Part shown: positions 41,833 to 52,283 of the stretch, piece by piece
Position numbering within the stretch: position 1 is the stretch's first letter
How the letters are laid out: each line of letters begins with the position of its first letter
Origin: an uncultured Cellulomonadaceae bacterium
Lineage (GTDB): Bacteria > Actinomycetota > Actinomycetes > Actinomycetales > Cellulomonadaceae
Direction of reading: 5' to 3'
Assembly: GCA_947495165.1 (NCBI GenBank)
Contig: CANLXM010000001.1
Coordinates: 806,001 to 870,000 of the forward strand
DNA: 64,000 nucleotides
Translations under genes and position numbers: made by a program
Notes under the pieces: model-generated
The model's database searches: none
Seen by the model: only the letters and a program-made list of their open reading frames with translations
What the model was told of the DNA's origin: nothing

Positions 41833-43233
41833 GTGAGCGCCCCCACCGGTGCCCTCGCCGTCCTCGGGCGGCGGCGGCGAGTGATCGACGACGCCACGAC
41901 GTCCGAGCACGACACGGCGCCGTGGGTCACCGGCGTGCTCGCGGCGCTGCAGGCGGCCGTGCTCTCGCTCGCCGTCGTCGTGCTCCCCGCCGTCGCGGTC
42001 TTCGTGGCGACCTCGGCCAGTCCCGGCAACGCGTCGACGTCGTGGCCCGCCGCCGTCGTCACGGGCGCCGGGCTGTGGTTGCTCGCGCACGGCGTCCCTC
42101 TCGTGACGGCCGGCGCGGTCGTCTCGATCGTGCCGATCGGGCTGACCGCCCTCACGGTGCTGGCCTGCTACGCGTCCGCACGCCGGACGGCGCAGCGGAC
42201 CTGGTCCGCGCTCGGGGCGGCGGTCGGGACGTATGCGCTCGTGACGGTCCTCGTCGTGCTGCTCGCGGGCTTCGCGGGTCTCGCGCAGCTCGGCTCTGCC
42301 CTCCTCGGCGGCGTGGCCGTCGCCGGTCTCGGCGTCGGCGCCGCCGTGCTGACGACGTCGGACCGCCCAGACCTGCCCCGCTGGTGGGACGCTCTCGAGC
42401 GGGTCCCGGCGGCGGTCCGGCTGGGCGCTCGCGCGGGGATGGCGGCCGTCGCGATGGTCGTGCTCGTCGCGAGCCTGCTGGTGCTCGCCTGGGTCTTCAT
42501 GGGGCGCTCGCGGTCGATGGACGTCGTCACGGCCCTCGACGTCTCCGGGTTCGACGCGGCCGCCCTCGCGCTCGGACAGTCCTCGCTCGTCCCCAACGTC
42601 GTGCTGTGGGCGGTCGCGTGGATCGCGGGCCCGGGGTTCGCTGTCGGCTCCGGCAGCCACTTCGCGCCGACCGACGTGGTGATGGGTCCGATGCCCGTCT
42701 TCCCGATCCTCGGCGCGATGCCCGCGGAGTCCCTGCCCGGCGCGTTCTGGCTGCTCGGTCCGGCGGTCGTGGCTGTCGCCGGCGGCATCGCCGGCCTCGT
42801 GGTCCGGCGCGCTGCCCAGCGCTGGCGCGACGTCGGTCTGGTCGTCCTGACGGTCGGTCTCACGGCGGCCGGACTGACCGCCCTGCTGACCGATGTCGCC
42901 GGCGGCTCCGCCGGCCCCGGCCGGATGGCGGAGATCGGTGGGGAGCCCTTCGTCGTCGGGATCGTCGTCGGCGGTGAGGCCGCTGCCGGCGCGCTGGTCT
43001 TCCTCGCCCTGGCGCACCCGGCCACGCGCCGCGCCGTGGTGGCGGGGTGGCGGCGCCTGCGGCGCGCGGGCGGAGCGGAGGGCACGCAGGAGGCGGCCGA
43101 GCGGGAGGCCACGCCCGCTCCGCCGGTGCCGGGCCCGCCGGCGACGGCACCGGTCCCGAGCCCGCCCTCCCCGGCCGGCGTCCACGACCCCGCTGCCGCG
43201 GACACCTCGGAGGGCCCCGCCGGCGCCCGCTAG
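41833..43233 (+). CDS. DUF6350 family membrane protein (PerM-like)
   Basis: A 466-residue integral membrane protein with ten or so hydrophobic segments and a Pro/Ala-rich cytoplasmic tail. It matches the DUF6350 group in layout, and its position immediately before purN and near sucCD matches mycobacterial perM (Rv0955), a protein linked to cell division under stress. GTG at 41833 begins VSAPTGALAV; GACGAT lies six bases upstream at leaderless spacing. In-frame codons back to 41692 run into cydC and are not credible starts. Its TAG stop is part of the purN promoter box. Confidence 0.78.
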   Translation: MSAPTGALAVLGRRRRVIDDATTSEHDTAPWVTGVLAALQAAVLSLAVVVLPAVAVFVATSASPGNASTSWPAAVVTGAGLWLLAHGVPLVTAGAVVSIVPIGLTALTVLACYASARRTAQRTWSALGAAVGTYALVTVLVVLLAGFAGLAQLGSALLGGVAVAGLGVGAAVLTTSDRPDLPRWWDALERVPAAVRLGARAGMAAVAMVVLVASLLVLAWVFMGRSRSMDVVTALDVSGFDAAALALGQSSLVPNVVLWAVAWIAGPGFAVGSGSHFAPTDVVMGPMPVFPILGAMPAESLPGAFWLLGPAVVAVAGGIAGLVVRRAAQRWRDVGLVVLTVGLTAAGLTALLTDVAGGSAGPGRMAEIGGEPFVVGIVVGGEAAAGALVFLALAHPATRRAVVAGWRRLRRAGGAEGTQEAAEREATPAPPVPGPPATAPVPSPPSPAGVHDPAAADTSEGPAGAR

Positions 43234-43236
43234 GGT
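43231..43236 (+). promoter_or_regulatory. -10 box TAGGGT, predicted leaderless promoter of purN
   Basis: TAGGGT is seven bases before the purN ATG at 43244. Its TAG is the stop codon of the PerM-like gene. Confidence 0.55.
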
Positions 43237-43243
43237 CGGTCCC

Positions 43244-43888
43244 ATGCCGACCCTCACGACGTCGCCGCGCGCCGACGGTCCCGCCCGCCTCGTCGTCCTG
43301 CTCTCGGGCGCGGGCTCCAACCTCGCCGCCCTGCTCGCGGCGCACGAGGACCCCGCGTACGGCGCGCGGGTCGTCGCCGTCGTCTCGGACCGCTCCGACG
43401 CCGGCGGCCTCGACCTGGCGCGCGCCGCCGGGGTCGCGACCGTCGTCGTGCGGCCGGCGGACTTCTCCGCGCGCCCGGAGTGGGACGGCGCGCTCGCGCA
43501 GGCGGTGCGGGTCTTCGCACCCGACCTCGTCGTCTCGGCCGGCTTCATGCGGATCCTCGGCGCACCCTTCCTGGACGAGTTCGGCGGGCGGATCCTGAAC
43601 ACGCACCCCGCGCTCCTGCCGGCGTTCCCCGGCGCGCACGGGGTGCGGGACGCCCTCGCTCACGGCGTGCGGGTCACGGGCTGCACGGTGCACGTGGTGG
43701 ACGCCGGTGTCGACACAGGCCCGATCCTCGCCCAGGCGGCGGTCGAGGTCCTCGACGACGACGACGAGGCGAGCCTGCACGAGCGGATCAAGGGCGTCGA
43801 GCGCGAGCTGCTGGTGACGTGGGTCGGGCGGGCGGCGCGCGAAGGCCTGCGGGTCGAGGGGCGCCGGGCGCTCGTCGGCCACGGCTGA
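43244..43888 (+). CDS. purN: Phosphoribosylglycinamide formyltransferase (GAR transformylase)
   Basis: A 214-residue purine synthesis enzyme that transfers the formyl group of 10-formyl-THF to GAR. The N-terminal LVVLLSGAGSNLAALL binds phosphate. The catalytic trio is visible as Asn and His in ILNTHPALLPAFPGAHG and Asp in HVVDAGVDTGPI. The first dozen residues are an extension. purN and purH usually sit side by side; here a reversed transporter gene separates them. Confidence 0.94.
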   Translation: MPTLTTSPRADGPARLVVLLSGAGSNLAALLAAHEDPAYGARVVAVVSDRSDAGGLDLARAAGVATVVVRPADFSARPEWDGALAQAVRVFAPDLVVSAGFMRILGAPFLDEFGGRILNTHPALLPAFPGAHGVRDALAHGVRVTGCTVHVVDAGVDTGPILAQAAVEVLDDDDEASLHERIKGVERELLVTWVGRAAREGLRVEGRRALVGHG

Positions 43889-43894
43889 CGGCGC

Positions 43895-45172
43895 TCAGCG
43901 CCGCGCGGCCTCGCGGGCGCTCAGGGCGACCAGGGGCACGATCGCGAGCGCGAGGACGCCGCTCACCATGGACAGGGCTGCGTAGCTCGTCGACGCGACG
44001 ACGAACCCCGACGCCATCCCGCCGCTCGCGCCGGCGAGCGCGATGGTGAGGTCCACCGAGCCCTGGGTGCGGGCGCGGGCGGCGAGCGGGACGGCGTCGG
44101 CCAGCATCGCGGTGCCGGCGACCAGGCCGAGGCTCCAGCCGAAGCCGAGCAGGGCCAGGGCGAGCGCGAGGACCGGGACGGACTCCACGGGCGCGAGCGC
44201 AGCGACGAGTCCCGCCGCGAGCAGCGTCACCCCCGCGCCGCCGGACACCGCGCGCGGCCCGAACCGGTCGACGAGCCACCCCGAGACCGGCGCGGGCAGG
44301 TACATCGCGCCGACGTGCACCGCGATGACGAGTCCCGCGGCCCCGAGGCTGTGCCCGTGCGCGCGCATGTGCACCGGCGTCATGGTCATGATCGCGGCCA
44401 TGACGAGCTGGGTGAGCACCATGACGGTGCCGGCGTGCAGCACCGTGCGAGGGCTCGCCTCGACGTCGGTGACCGCGGGACCGCGCCCGGCGGCAGCCTC
44501 GGCGGCCGCGGTGACGGCGAGCTCGCGCGCGAGCAGGAGGGGGTCGGGCCGCAGCAGCACCCACAGCACGGATCCCGCGGAGCCGTAGGCAACGGCCGCG
44601 AGCAGGAAGGGTCCGGCCAGCGCCGGGATGCCCCACGACTCGGCGAGCCGGCCCATCACGGTGACCAGGTTCGGCCCCGCGACCGCACCGAGGGTCGTGG
44701 CGACGAGCACGGTGCTCACGGCGCGCCCGCGGTGGGCCGGTGCGGCGAGGTCCGCGCCTGCGTAGCGCGCCTGCAGGTTGGTGGCCGTGCCGGCGCCGTA
44801 GACGACCAGCGCCGCGAACAGCAGCGGCACGCTGTCCAGCACGGCGGCGGCGACGACGGCGACGCTCCCGACGGCGCCCGTCACGTACCCGAGCGCAAGA
44901 CCGGCGCGCCGGCCCGCGCGCTGGGACACGCGTCCGACGACGACGGCCGCGGCGGCGGAGCCGGCCGTGAACAGGGCCGTCGGCAGCCCGGCGAGGCTCG
45001 TCGCACCCAGCATCTCCTGGGCCAGCAGCGCGCCGACCGTGATGCCCGCGGCGAGGCCGGCTCCGGAGAGCACCTGCGCTGCGACCAGGACCCGGAGCGT
45101 GCGACGCTGGGCGGCGCTCACCTCGGGCACCGGGGACGACGGCGTCGTGCCGGGCTCGTCGGTCCTCGCCAC
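43895..45172 (-). CDS. MFS transporter
   Basis: A 425-residue major facilitator with about twelve hydrophobic segments in two halves and a central cytoplasmic loop of 30 or so residues (after LLRPDPLLLARELAV). The motif VVVGRVSQRAGRRAGLALGY is the MFS loop 2-3 signature. Substrate not recognisable; it resembles drug-efflux members. GTG start, with GAGAGGGG upstream. It lies reversed between purN and purH and its start region abuts the purH promoter, so the two are divergent. Confidence 0.82.
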   Translation of the reverse strand: MARTDEPGTTPSSPVPEVSAAQRRTLRVLVAAQVLSGAGLAAGITVGALLAQEMLGATSLAGLPTALFTAGSAAAAVVVGRVSQRAGRRAGLALGYVTGAVGSVAVVAAAVLDSVPLLFAALVVYGAGTATNLQARYAGADLAAPAHRGRAVSTVLVATTLGAVAGPNLVTVMGRLAESWGIPALAGPFLLAAVAYGSAGSVLWVLLRPDPLLLARELAVTAAAEAAAGRGPAVTDVEASPRTVLHAGTVMVLTQLVMAAIMTMTPVHMRAHGHSLGAAGLVIAVHVGAMYLPAPVSGWLVDRFGPRAVSGGAGVTLLAAGLVAALAPVESVPVLALALALLGFGWSLGLVAGTAMLADAVPLAARARTQGSVDLTIALAGASGGMASGFVVASTSYAALSMVSGVLALAIVPLVALSAREAARR

Positions 45173-45229
45173 GCGCGTCCCCTCTCGTCAATGCTGCCGT
45201 GCGGGCCTGGCACCCGGGCCGCTCACCGG

Positions 45230-45235
45230 TACAGT
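45230..45235 (+). promoter_or_regulatory. -10 box TACAGT of purH
   Basis: TACAGT lies about seven bases before the 5' end of the ZTP riboswitch, as expected for a transcript that begins with the aptamer. CTGGCA (45207-45212) is a weak -35 at 17 bases. Confidence 0.5.
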
Positions 45236-45242
45236 AGTGCCC

Positions 45243-45337
45243 GGCCGTGACTGGCGAAGGTGGACCTGACCACCGGGGAGCGGCCGAGGTCCCCGTACAG
45301 GGCGCCGCCCGCCTGGGCGCCCGGGTCATCCGTCACG
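45243..45337 (+). ncRNA. ZTP (pfl) riboswitch upstream of purH
   Basis: The conserved pfl-motif blocks occur in order: GACTGGCG (45249-45256), pairing arms GGTGG and CCACC, CCACCGGGGAGCG (45270-45282) and CCGCCTGGGC (45309-45318). CGTGAC and GTCACG (45246-45251, 45332-45337) could close the element. ZTP riboswitches sense ZMP/ZTP, which accumulates when 10-formyl-THF is short, and turn on purine and folate genes. The gene controlled here, purH, consumes ZMP itself. Confidence 0.93.
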
Positions 45338-45354
45338 CGACCTCGGGAGCATCC

Positions 45355-46935
<1,581 letters not shown>

Positions 46936-46952
46936 GCGGCGCGCGGCCGCGG

Positions 46953-48188
46953 TCAGGACGCTGTGAGCTTGTTCGCGACGTCCCGGACCGCGTCCGCATC
47001 GACGCGGGGGAGCCGCTCGCCGGCGAAGAGCCGGCGGGCGGCCGCCGTGTCGCGGGGCCGGTCCACCGTGAGGATCGCCGAGGTGGTGCCGTCCACGGGG
47101 GAGACCCAGAGCGCGGTCCAGCCGGTGCCGTCCTCGCGCAGCACGACCTCGGCGTCGGGGCTCGGGGCGCCGAACAGCGCGAGGTCGTGCCCGTGCTGGG
47201 TCGAGAACACGTACGGCGCCGGGTCCGGGGCGGTCGTCGGGTCGCCCGGGTGCTCGCCGGCGAGCTCGGCGACCAGGGACGCGGCGGCGGGCTCGGGACC
47301 GCGGAGGGCCGCGTCCCAGTGGCCCGGACGTACCCAGCCGTGCCGCCGCGACCGGCGCGTGGCGAGGTCGCCGACGACGCGGAGCCGCGGGAGCGCGACC
47401 TCGCCCGTCGCGAGCAGCGGCCGCATGAGCTCGTCCACGCGGACGGTGCCGTCGGGCAGGAGCGGCACCAGACTGTCCGCGAGCCACGCCGTCGTCGGAC
47501 GCACCCCGATCGCGGCGACGACGACGTCCGCAGGGATCTGCTCGCCGTCGTCGAGCAGCACGCCGCCCGCGACCACGTCGGCGACGGCGGCGCCCGTGCG
47601 GAGCGTGCCGGCTGGGTACCAGGCTGCGGTCCGCCCGCCCACCTCCGCGCCGAGCGCCGCGAACAGGGGTGCCGGCGCGGCCTCGACGACGGTCACGTCG
47701 ACCCCCGCGGCCGCGCAGACGCCCGCGAGCTCAGCGCCGATCCAGCCCGCGCCGACGCACACCAGCCGGGTCCCCGGCGTGAGGGCCCCGCGGAGTCGCG
47801 CGGCGTCGTCGGCGGTGTGCAGCGTCCACGCGCTCGGCCAGGGGTTGTGCGGCCGCGCGCCGGTCGCGAGCACGACGGCATCGGCCGTGAGCACCGTGCC
47901 CGAGGCGAGCCGGACCTCGTAGCGCTCGTCGTCGGCGGCCAGCGCGACGGCCGGATCGCCGAGCCGCTCGTCGTCGATCGCCGGTGCGAGGCCGAGGTCC
48001 TCGGCGAGCCACACGGGCTCAGCGCGGTCGAACAGGTGCTTCGACAGCGGCGGGCGGTCATAGGGCGCGAGACCCTCGTCGCCCACGAGGGTCAGGTGAC
48101 CGGCGAAGCCGGAGGTGCGCAGGGAGGCGGCGGCGCGGAGCCCGGCGAGGCCAGCTCCGACGACGACGACGGCAGGGGAGCGGCTCAC
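46953..48188 (-). CDS. FAD-dependent oxidoreductase, ferredoxin reductase-like
   Basis: A 411-residue flavoprotein of the pyridine nucleotide-disulfide oxidoreductase group. FAD motif VVVVGAGLAGLRAAASLR near the N-terminus, the DRPPLSKHLF segment typical of rhodocoxin/putidaredoxin reductases, NAD(P)-binding LVCVGAGWIGAELAGVCA, and the second FAD motif around LRVVGDLATRRSRRHGWVRPGHWDAAL. A C-terminal reductase domain follows. No ferredoxin or P450 gene is nearby, so the electron acceptor is unknown. GTG start supported by TACGGT six bases upstream. Confidence 0.85.
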   Translation of the reverse strand: MSRSPAVVVVGAGLAGLRAAASLRTSGFAGHLTLVGDEGLAPYDRPPLSKHLFDRAEPVWLAEDLGLAPAIDDERLGDPAVALAADDERYEVRLASGTVLTADAVVLATGARPHNPWPSAWTLHTADDAARLRGALTPGTRLVCVGAGWIGAELAGVCAAAGVDVTVVEAAPAPLFAALGAEVGGRTAAWYPAGTLRTGAAVADVVAGGVLLDDGEQIPADVVVAAIGVRPTTAWLADSLVPLLPDGTVRVDELMRPLLATGEVALPRLRVVGDLATRRSRRHGWVRPGHWDAALRGPEPAAASLVAELAGEHPGDPTTAPDPAPYVFSTQHGHDLALFGAPSPDAEVVLREDGTGWTALWVSPVDGTTSAILTVDRPRDTAAARRLFAGERLPRVDADAVRDVANKLTAS

Positions 48189-48194
48189 GCCCTC

Positions 48195-48200
48195 ACCGTA
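48195..48200 (-). promoter_or_regulatory. -10 box TACGGT, predicted leaderless promoter
   Basis: On the minus strand TACGGT is six bases before the GTG at 48188 of the FAD oxidoreductase gene. Confidence 0.55.
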
Positions 48201-48313
48201 GTGGGCGTCGCCGCCCCGTCGCACGAGGAGTGGCCGCGCACCGCGCACCGCACGGTCATGGTCCGCCGATGCAGCACAATGGCCTCGGACGCTGCACCCG
48301 AGGAGGCCGACGC

Positions 48314-48595
48314 ATGACCGAGACCCCGCTGCGGCCCGTCGCGCCCCGGCGCAACCAGTGGGTGTGGGGCAACGCCGCCGTGATCGCGCTCGCGGCGGTC
48401 GTCGCCGTGGTCGTCGGCCCCGCGGACGGCACCTGGGTGCTGGTCGCACAGCTCGCCGTGTGCGGCGCTGTCCGCCTCACGGCCCGCAGCGGACCGCCGG
48501 GTCTGGTGCTGCGCTCGCGGACGGTCGACGTCGCGACGATGTGGACCGTCGCCGCCGCCCTGGGACTGCTGGCGGCGACGGCCCCGAGCATCTGA
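48314..48595 (+). CDS. DUF3017 family small membrane protein
   Basis: A 93-residue protein with three hydrophobic segments (NAAVIALAAVVAVVVGPADG, WVLVAQLAVCGAVRLTA, VDVATMWTVAAALGLLAATAP). The GTWVLVAQLAVCGAVR and GLVLRSRTVDV landmarks fit DUF3017, an actinobacterial family of unknown role that I recall lying between folD and mdh in streptomycetes. A perfect AGGAGG ribosome site sits eight bases before the ATG, so this gene has a leader, unlike many neighbours. Confidence 0.8.
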   Translation: MTETPLRPVAPRRNQWVWGNAAVIALAAVVAVVVGPADGTWVLVAQLAVCGAVRLTARSGPPGLVLRSRTVDVATMWTVAAALGLLAATAPSI

Positions 48596-48599
48596 CGCG

Positions 48600-49562
48600 T
48601 CAGTCGCGCGCGCGAGCCTGCGTGCGCAGGAGCAGGTGGGCGGCGCCGACGACGGCGGCACCTACCAGCGGAGCGACCCAGAACACCCAGAGCTGGCCGA
48701 GGGCGTCCGAGCCGGCGAACAGCGCGGCCGCGGTGGCGCGCGCCGGGTTCAGGGCGCCGCTCGTGACGGGCGTCGTCGCGAGCAGCAGGCCGGCGTAGGC
48801 GGCGGACACGGCCACGGCGCCCGTCACGTGCGTCCGGTCGAGGCCGCTCGCGACGGGGCCGGCGCTGGCGCGGGTCGCGGACACGGCCACGGCGGCGAGC
48901 AGGAGCGTGCCGAGCACCTCGAGCAGGAGCACGGCGGGCAGGTCGAACTGGGCCTGTCCGCTGGTCATCGTCGCGAGCAGCGACGTCTCGCCGTAGCCGT
49001 TCGCGACGCCGGTGAAGAGGTCGGACGCGCCCGCGACACCCAGCAGCTCGGGCAGCGCGGCCGGGACCGTCGCGAACAGGGCGCCGGCTGCGAGGATCGC
49101 GCCGATGAGCTGCGCCAGCCAGTACGGCAGGACGTCGCGCCAGGACAGGTCCCCGGCGATCGCGCGCGCGAGGGTCAGCGCCGGGTTGAACAGGCCGCCC
49201 GAGACGTGCCCGAACGCCAGGAGCGCCGCGAGGGTCGTCAGGCCGAACGTGAGGGCGAGCCCGAGGGAGCCGACGGCCCAGACCGTGGTCAGGCTCGAGT
49301 AGAGCGCCGCGCCGAGCCCGGCGAGGACGACGAGGAAGGTCCCGGCGAGCTCCGCGCTCACGCGCACGACGAGCGGGGCCACCCGAGCCGCGTCGACGAC
49401 CGTGCCGTCGGAGACGGCGTCATCGATGTCCGCCTCGCCGCCGACGTCGGCTCCCGGCGCGAGGGCGACGTCGGAGTCGTCGCGCGGGTCGGCGCTCTCG
49501 GCCGGCGTGGGCGTCGTGGGGACCGCGTCGTCCGCGGGCGTGGACGGGGAGGTGGGAGTCAT
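48600..49562 (-). CDS. MIP/aquaporin family channel with acidic N-terminal extension
   Basis: A 320-residue channel protein. Two NPA half-helix motifs are present: GGLFNPALTLARAI and SGALNPARATAAALF, the second with the selectivity-filter Arg. About six membrane helices surround them. The first 60 or so residues are disordered and strongly acidic (Asp/Glu/Ala/Pro-rich), unusual for aquaporins, which normally start near the first helix. CAGGAAG precedes the ATG. Transport of water, glycerol or another small solute cannot be told apart. Convergent with the DUF3017 gene, four bases between stops. Confidence 0.84.
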   Translation of the reverse strand: MTPTSPSTPADDAVPTTPTPAESADPRDDSDVALAPGADVGGEADIDDAVSDGTVVDAARVAPLVVRVSAELAGTFLVVLAGLGAALYSSLTTVWAVGSLGLALTFGLTTLAALLAFGHVSGGLFNPALTLARAIAGDLSWRDVLPYWLAQLIGAILAAGALFATVPAALPELLGVAGASDLFTGVANGYGETSLLATMTSGQAQFDLPAVLLLEVLGTLLLAAVAVSATRASAGPVASGLDRTHVTGAVAVSAAYAGLLLATTPVTSGALNPARATAAALFAGSDALGQLWVFWVAPLVGAAVVGAAHLLLRTQARARD

Positions 49563-49673
49563 GAGCTTCCTGACGTGAGGGATCGGACGGACGGCCGGCG
49601 GGCCGCCGCGGACAGTGTGCCGGGAGCGCCTGTGCGCGCGCTGGACGGATGGGGAGAGCGTGTCCCGGAAGTA

Positions 49674-49687
49674 TCTTGACGTCAAGA
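49674..49687. promoter_or_regulatory. 14-bp palindrome at the icd promoter, related to the sucC palindrome
   Basis: TCTTGACGTCAAGA is a perfect inverted repeat within TATCTTGACGTCAAGAAG, immediately upstream of the TAGCCT -10 box and covering the -35 region. It matches 14 of 18 positions of the perfect palindrome in the sucC leader. The form resembles MarR-family operators, and I recall TamR acting on citrate-cycle genes in Streptomyces, but I cannot confirm its site from memory. Confidence 0.68.
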
Positions 49688-49694
49688 AGTCGGC

Positions 49695-49700
49695 TAGCCT
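49695..49700 (+). promoter_or_regulatory. -10 box TAGCCT of icd
   Basis: TAGCCT follows the palindrome by seven bases; transcription would start near 49707 and give a leader of about 32 bases with an AGGAG ribosome site. Confidence 0.5.
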
Positions 49701-49738
49701 GGGAGACAAAGCACCCAAGACTCAGGAGCGTTGCACGC

Positions 49739-50959
49739 ATGGGCAAGATCAAGGTTGTCGGACCTGTCGTCGAGCTGGATGGCGACGAGATGACTCGCAT
49801 CATCTGGCAGTTCATCAAGGACCGCCTCATCCACCCGTACCTCGACATCGACCTGCGCTACTACGACCTGTCGATCGAGAACCGCGACGCCACCGACGAC
49901 CAGGTGACGATCGACGCGGCGAACGCGATCAAGGAGCACAACGTCGGCGTCAAGTGCGCCACGATCACGCCGGACGAGGCGCGCGTCGAGGAGTTCGGCC
50001 TGAAGAAGATGTGGGTCTCGCCCAACGGGACCATCCGTAACATCCTCGGTGGCGTCGTCTTCCGCGAGCCCATCATCATCTCCAACATCCCGCGCCTGGT
50101 GCCGGGCTGGAACAAGCCGATCATCATCGGCCGTCACGCCCACGGCGACCAGTACAAGTCGACCAACTTCAAGGTCCCTGGCCCCGGCAAGGTCACCATG
50201 ACCTTCGAGCCGTCCGACGGCGGGGAGCCCATGCAGTTCGACGTCGTGACCATGCCTGACGAGGGCGGCGTCGCGATGGGCATGTACAACTTCAACGAGT
50301 CCATCAAGGACTTCGCCCGCGCGTCCTTCGCCTACGGCCTGCAGCGGAACTACCCGGTGTACCTGTCCACCAAGAACACGATCCTCAAGGCCTACGACGG
50401 CCAGTTCAAGGACCTGTTCCAGGAGGTCTTCGACGCCGAGTTCGCCGACCAGTTCGCGGCCGCGGGTCTCACCTACGAGCACCGCCTGATCGACGACATG
50501 GTCGCCTCGGCCATGAAGTGGGAGGGCGGCTACGTCTGGGCCTGCAAGAACTACGACGGCGACGTGCAGTCCGACACGGTCGCGCAGGGCTTCGGCTCGC
50601 TCGGCCTCATGACCAGCGTGCTCATGACCCCCGACGGCAAGACCGTCGAGGCCGAGGCCGCGCACGGCACGGTCACGCGCCACTACCGCCAGCACCAGCA
50701 GGGCAAGCCGACGTCGACCAACCCGATCGCGTCGATCTTCGCCTGGACCCGGGGCCTCATGCACCGCGGCAAGCTGGACAACACCCCCGAGGTCGTCACG
50801 TTCGCCGAGACGCTCGAGGACGTCGTCATCACGACGGTCGAGTCCGGCAAGATGACCAAGGACCTCGCCCTGCTGATCAGCAAGGACACCCCGTTCCTGA
50901 CGACGGAGGAGTTCCTCGCGGCGCTCGACGAGAACCTCGCGGCGCGTCTGGCCGCCTGA
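49739..50959 (+). CDS. icd: NADP-dependent isocitrate dehydrogenase (homodimeric, eukaryote-like subfamily)
   Basis: A 406-residue TCA-cycle enzyme oxidising isocitrate to 2-oxoglutarate. It starts [24 protein letters not shown], the opening of the homodimeric subfamily also found in mitochondria, not the monomeric 740-residue type common in other actinobacteria. [25 protein letters not shown] and [13 protein letters not shown] are conserved substrate and NADP segments. In-frame codons upstream to 49649 cross the promoter and palindrome and are rejected. A terminator hairpin follows. Confidence 0.95.
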   Translation: MGKIKVVGPVVELDGDEMTRIIWQFIKDRLIHPYLDIDLRYYDLSIENRDATDDQVTIDAANAIKEHNVGVKCATITPDEARVEEFGLKKMWVSPNGTIRNILGGVVFREPIIISNIPRLVPGWNKPIIIGRHAHGDQYKSTNFKVPGPGKVTMTFEPSDGGEPMQFDVVTMPDEGGVAMGMYNFNESIKDFARASFAYGLQRNYPVYLSTKNTILKAYDGQFKDLFQEVFDAEFADQFAAAGLTYEHRLIDDMVASAMKWEGGYVWACKNYDGDVQSDTVAQGFGSLGLMTSVLMTPDGKTVEAEAAHGTVTRHYRQHQQGKPTSTNPIASIFAWTRGLMHRGKLDNTPEVVTFAETLEDVVITTVESGKMTKDLALLISKDTPFLTTEEFLAALDENLAARLAA

Positions 50960-50980
50960 GCACCACCCAGCACGAACCCG

Positions 50981-51022
50981 TCGGCCTCCGCCGCACCGCG
51001 CCTGTGGCGCGGCGGAGGCCGA
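50981..51022 (+). terminator. Terminator after icd
   Basis: TCGGCCTCCGCCGC (50981-50994) pairs perfectly with GCGGCGGAGGCCGA (51009-51022), a 14-bp stem, 21 bases after the icd stop. mdh therefore probably has its own promoter. Confidence 0.75.
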
Positions 51023-51072
51023 CGGTGCACGATGAGCGCGTCGCCCTCGGTGTTCCGACAAAGGAGTTGTGA

Positions 51073-52071
<999 letters not shown>

Positions 52072-52091
52072 GTCCTGGCGCGGTTGTACCA

Positions 52092-52136
52092 CCAAAGCGC
52101 CCCCTCCGCCTTGTAACGGCGGAGGGGGCGCTTTGG
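52092..52136. terminator. Very strong terminator after mdh
   Basis: A perfect 19-bp stem: 52092-52110 pairs with 52118-52136 around the loop TTGTAAC. It begins with CCAAAGCG and ends CGCTTTGG, so the far arm carries a short T-run in the plus direction. It insulates the pullulanase promoter. Confidence 0.88.
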
Positions 52137-52196
52137 CATGATTCCGGCGTTATCGGCCCCGTCATTCATCCCATGTTGTAACCGAATGGGCGGGTC

Positions 52197-52226
52197 TTGC
52201 TGCAACGTTTCAGAAAGGTCTACAGT
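52197..52226 (+). promoter_or_regulatory. Pullulanase promoter overlapped by a LacI-type operator
   Basis: TTGCTG (52197-52202), an 18-base spacer and TACAGT (52221-52226) form the promoter. TGCAACGTTTCA (52201-52212) inside it fits the LacI-family operator form TGNAACGTTNCA. A maltose/maltodextrin-responsive LacI-family repressor is the likely controller; no such gene is in the window. Confidence 0.7.
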
Positions 52227-52283
52227 CGGCCCCGTCACACACCAACGCACACCGCCGTGCGTGCCGACAAAGGGGTCGTACCG

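Noticed and set aside
45247..45354. Longer purH start at GTG 45247
   Set aside because: It would place coding sequence across the conserved ZTP aptamer. The enzyme's normal N-terminus fits the GTG at 45355.
49649..49738. Upstream extension of icd
   Set aside because: It would translate through the promoter and the palindrome. The family start MGKIKVVGP is at 49739 with AGGAG upstream.
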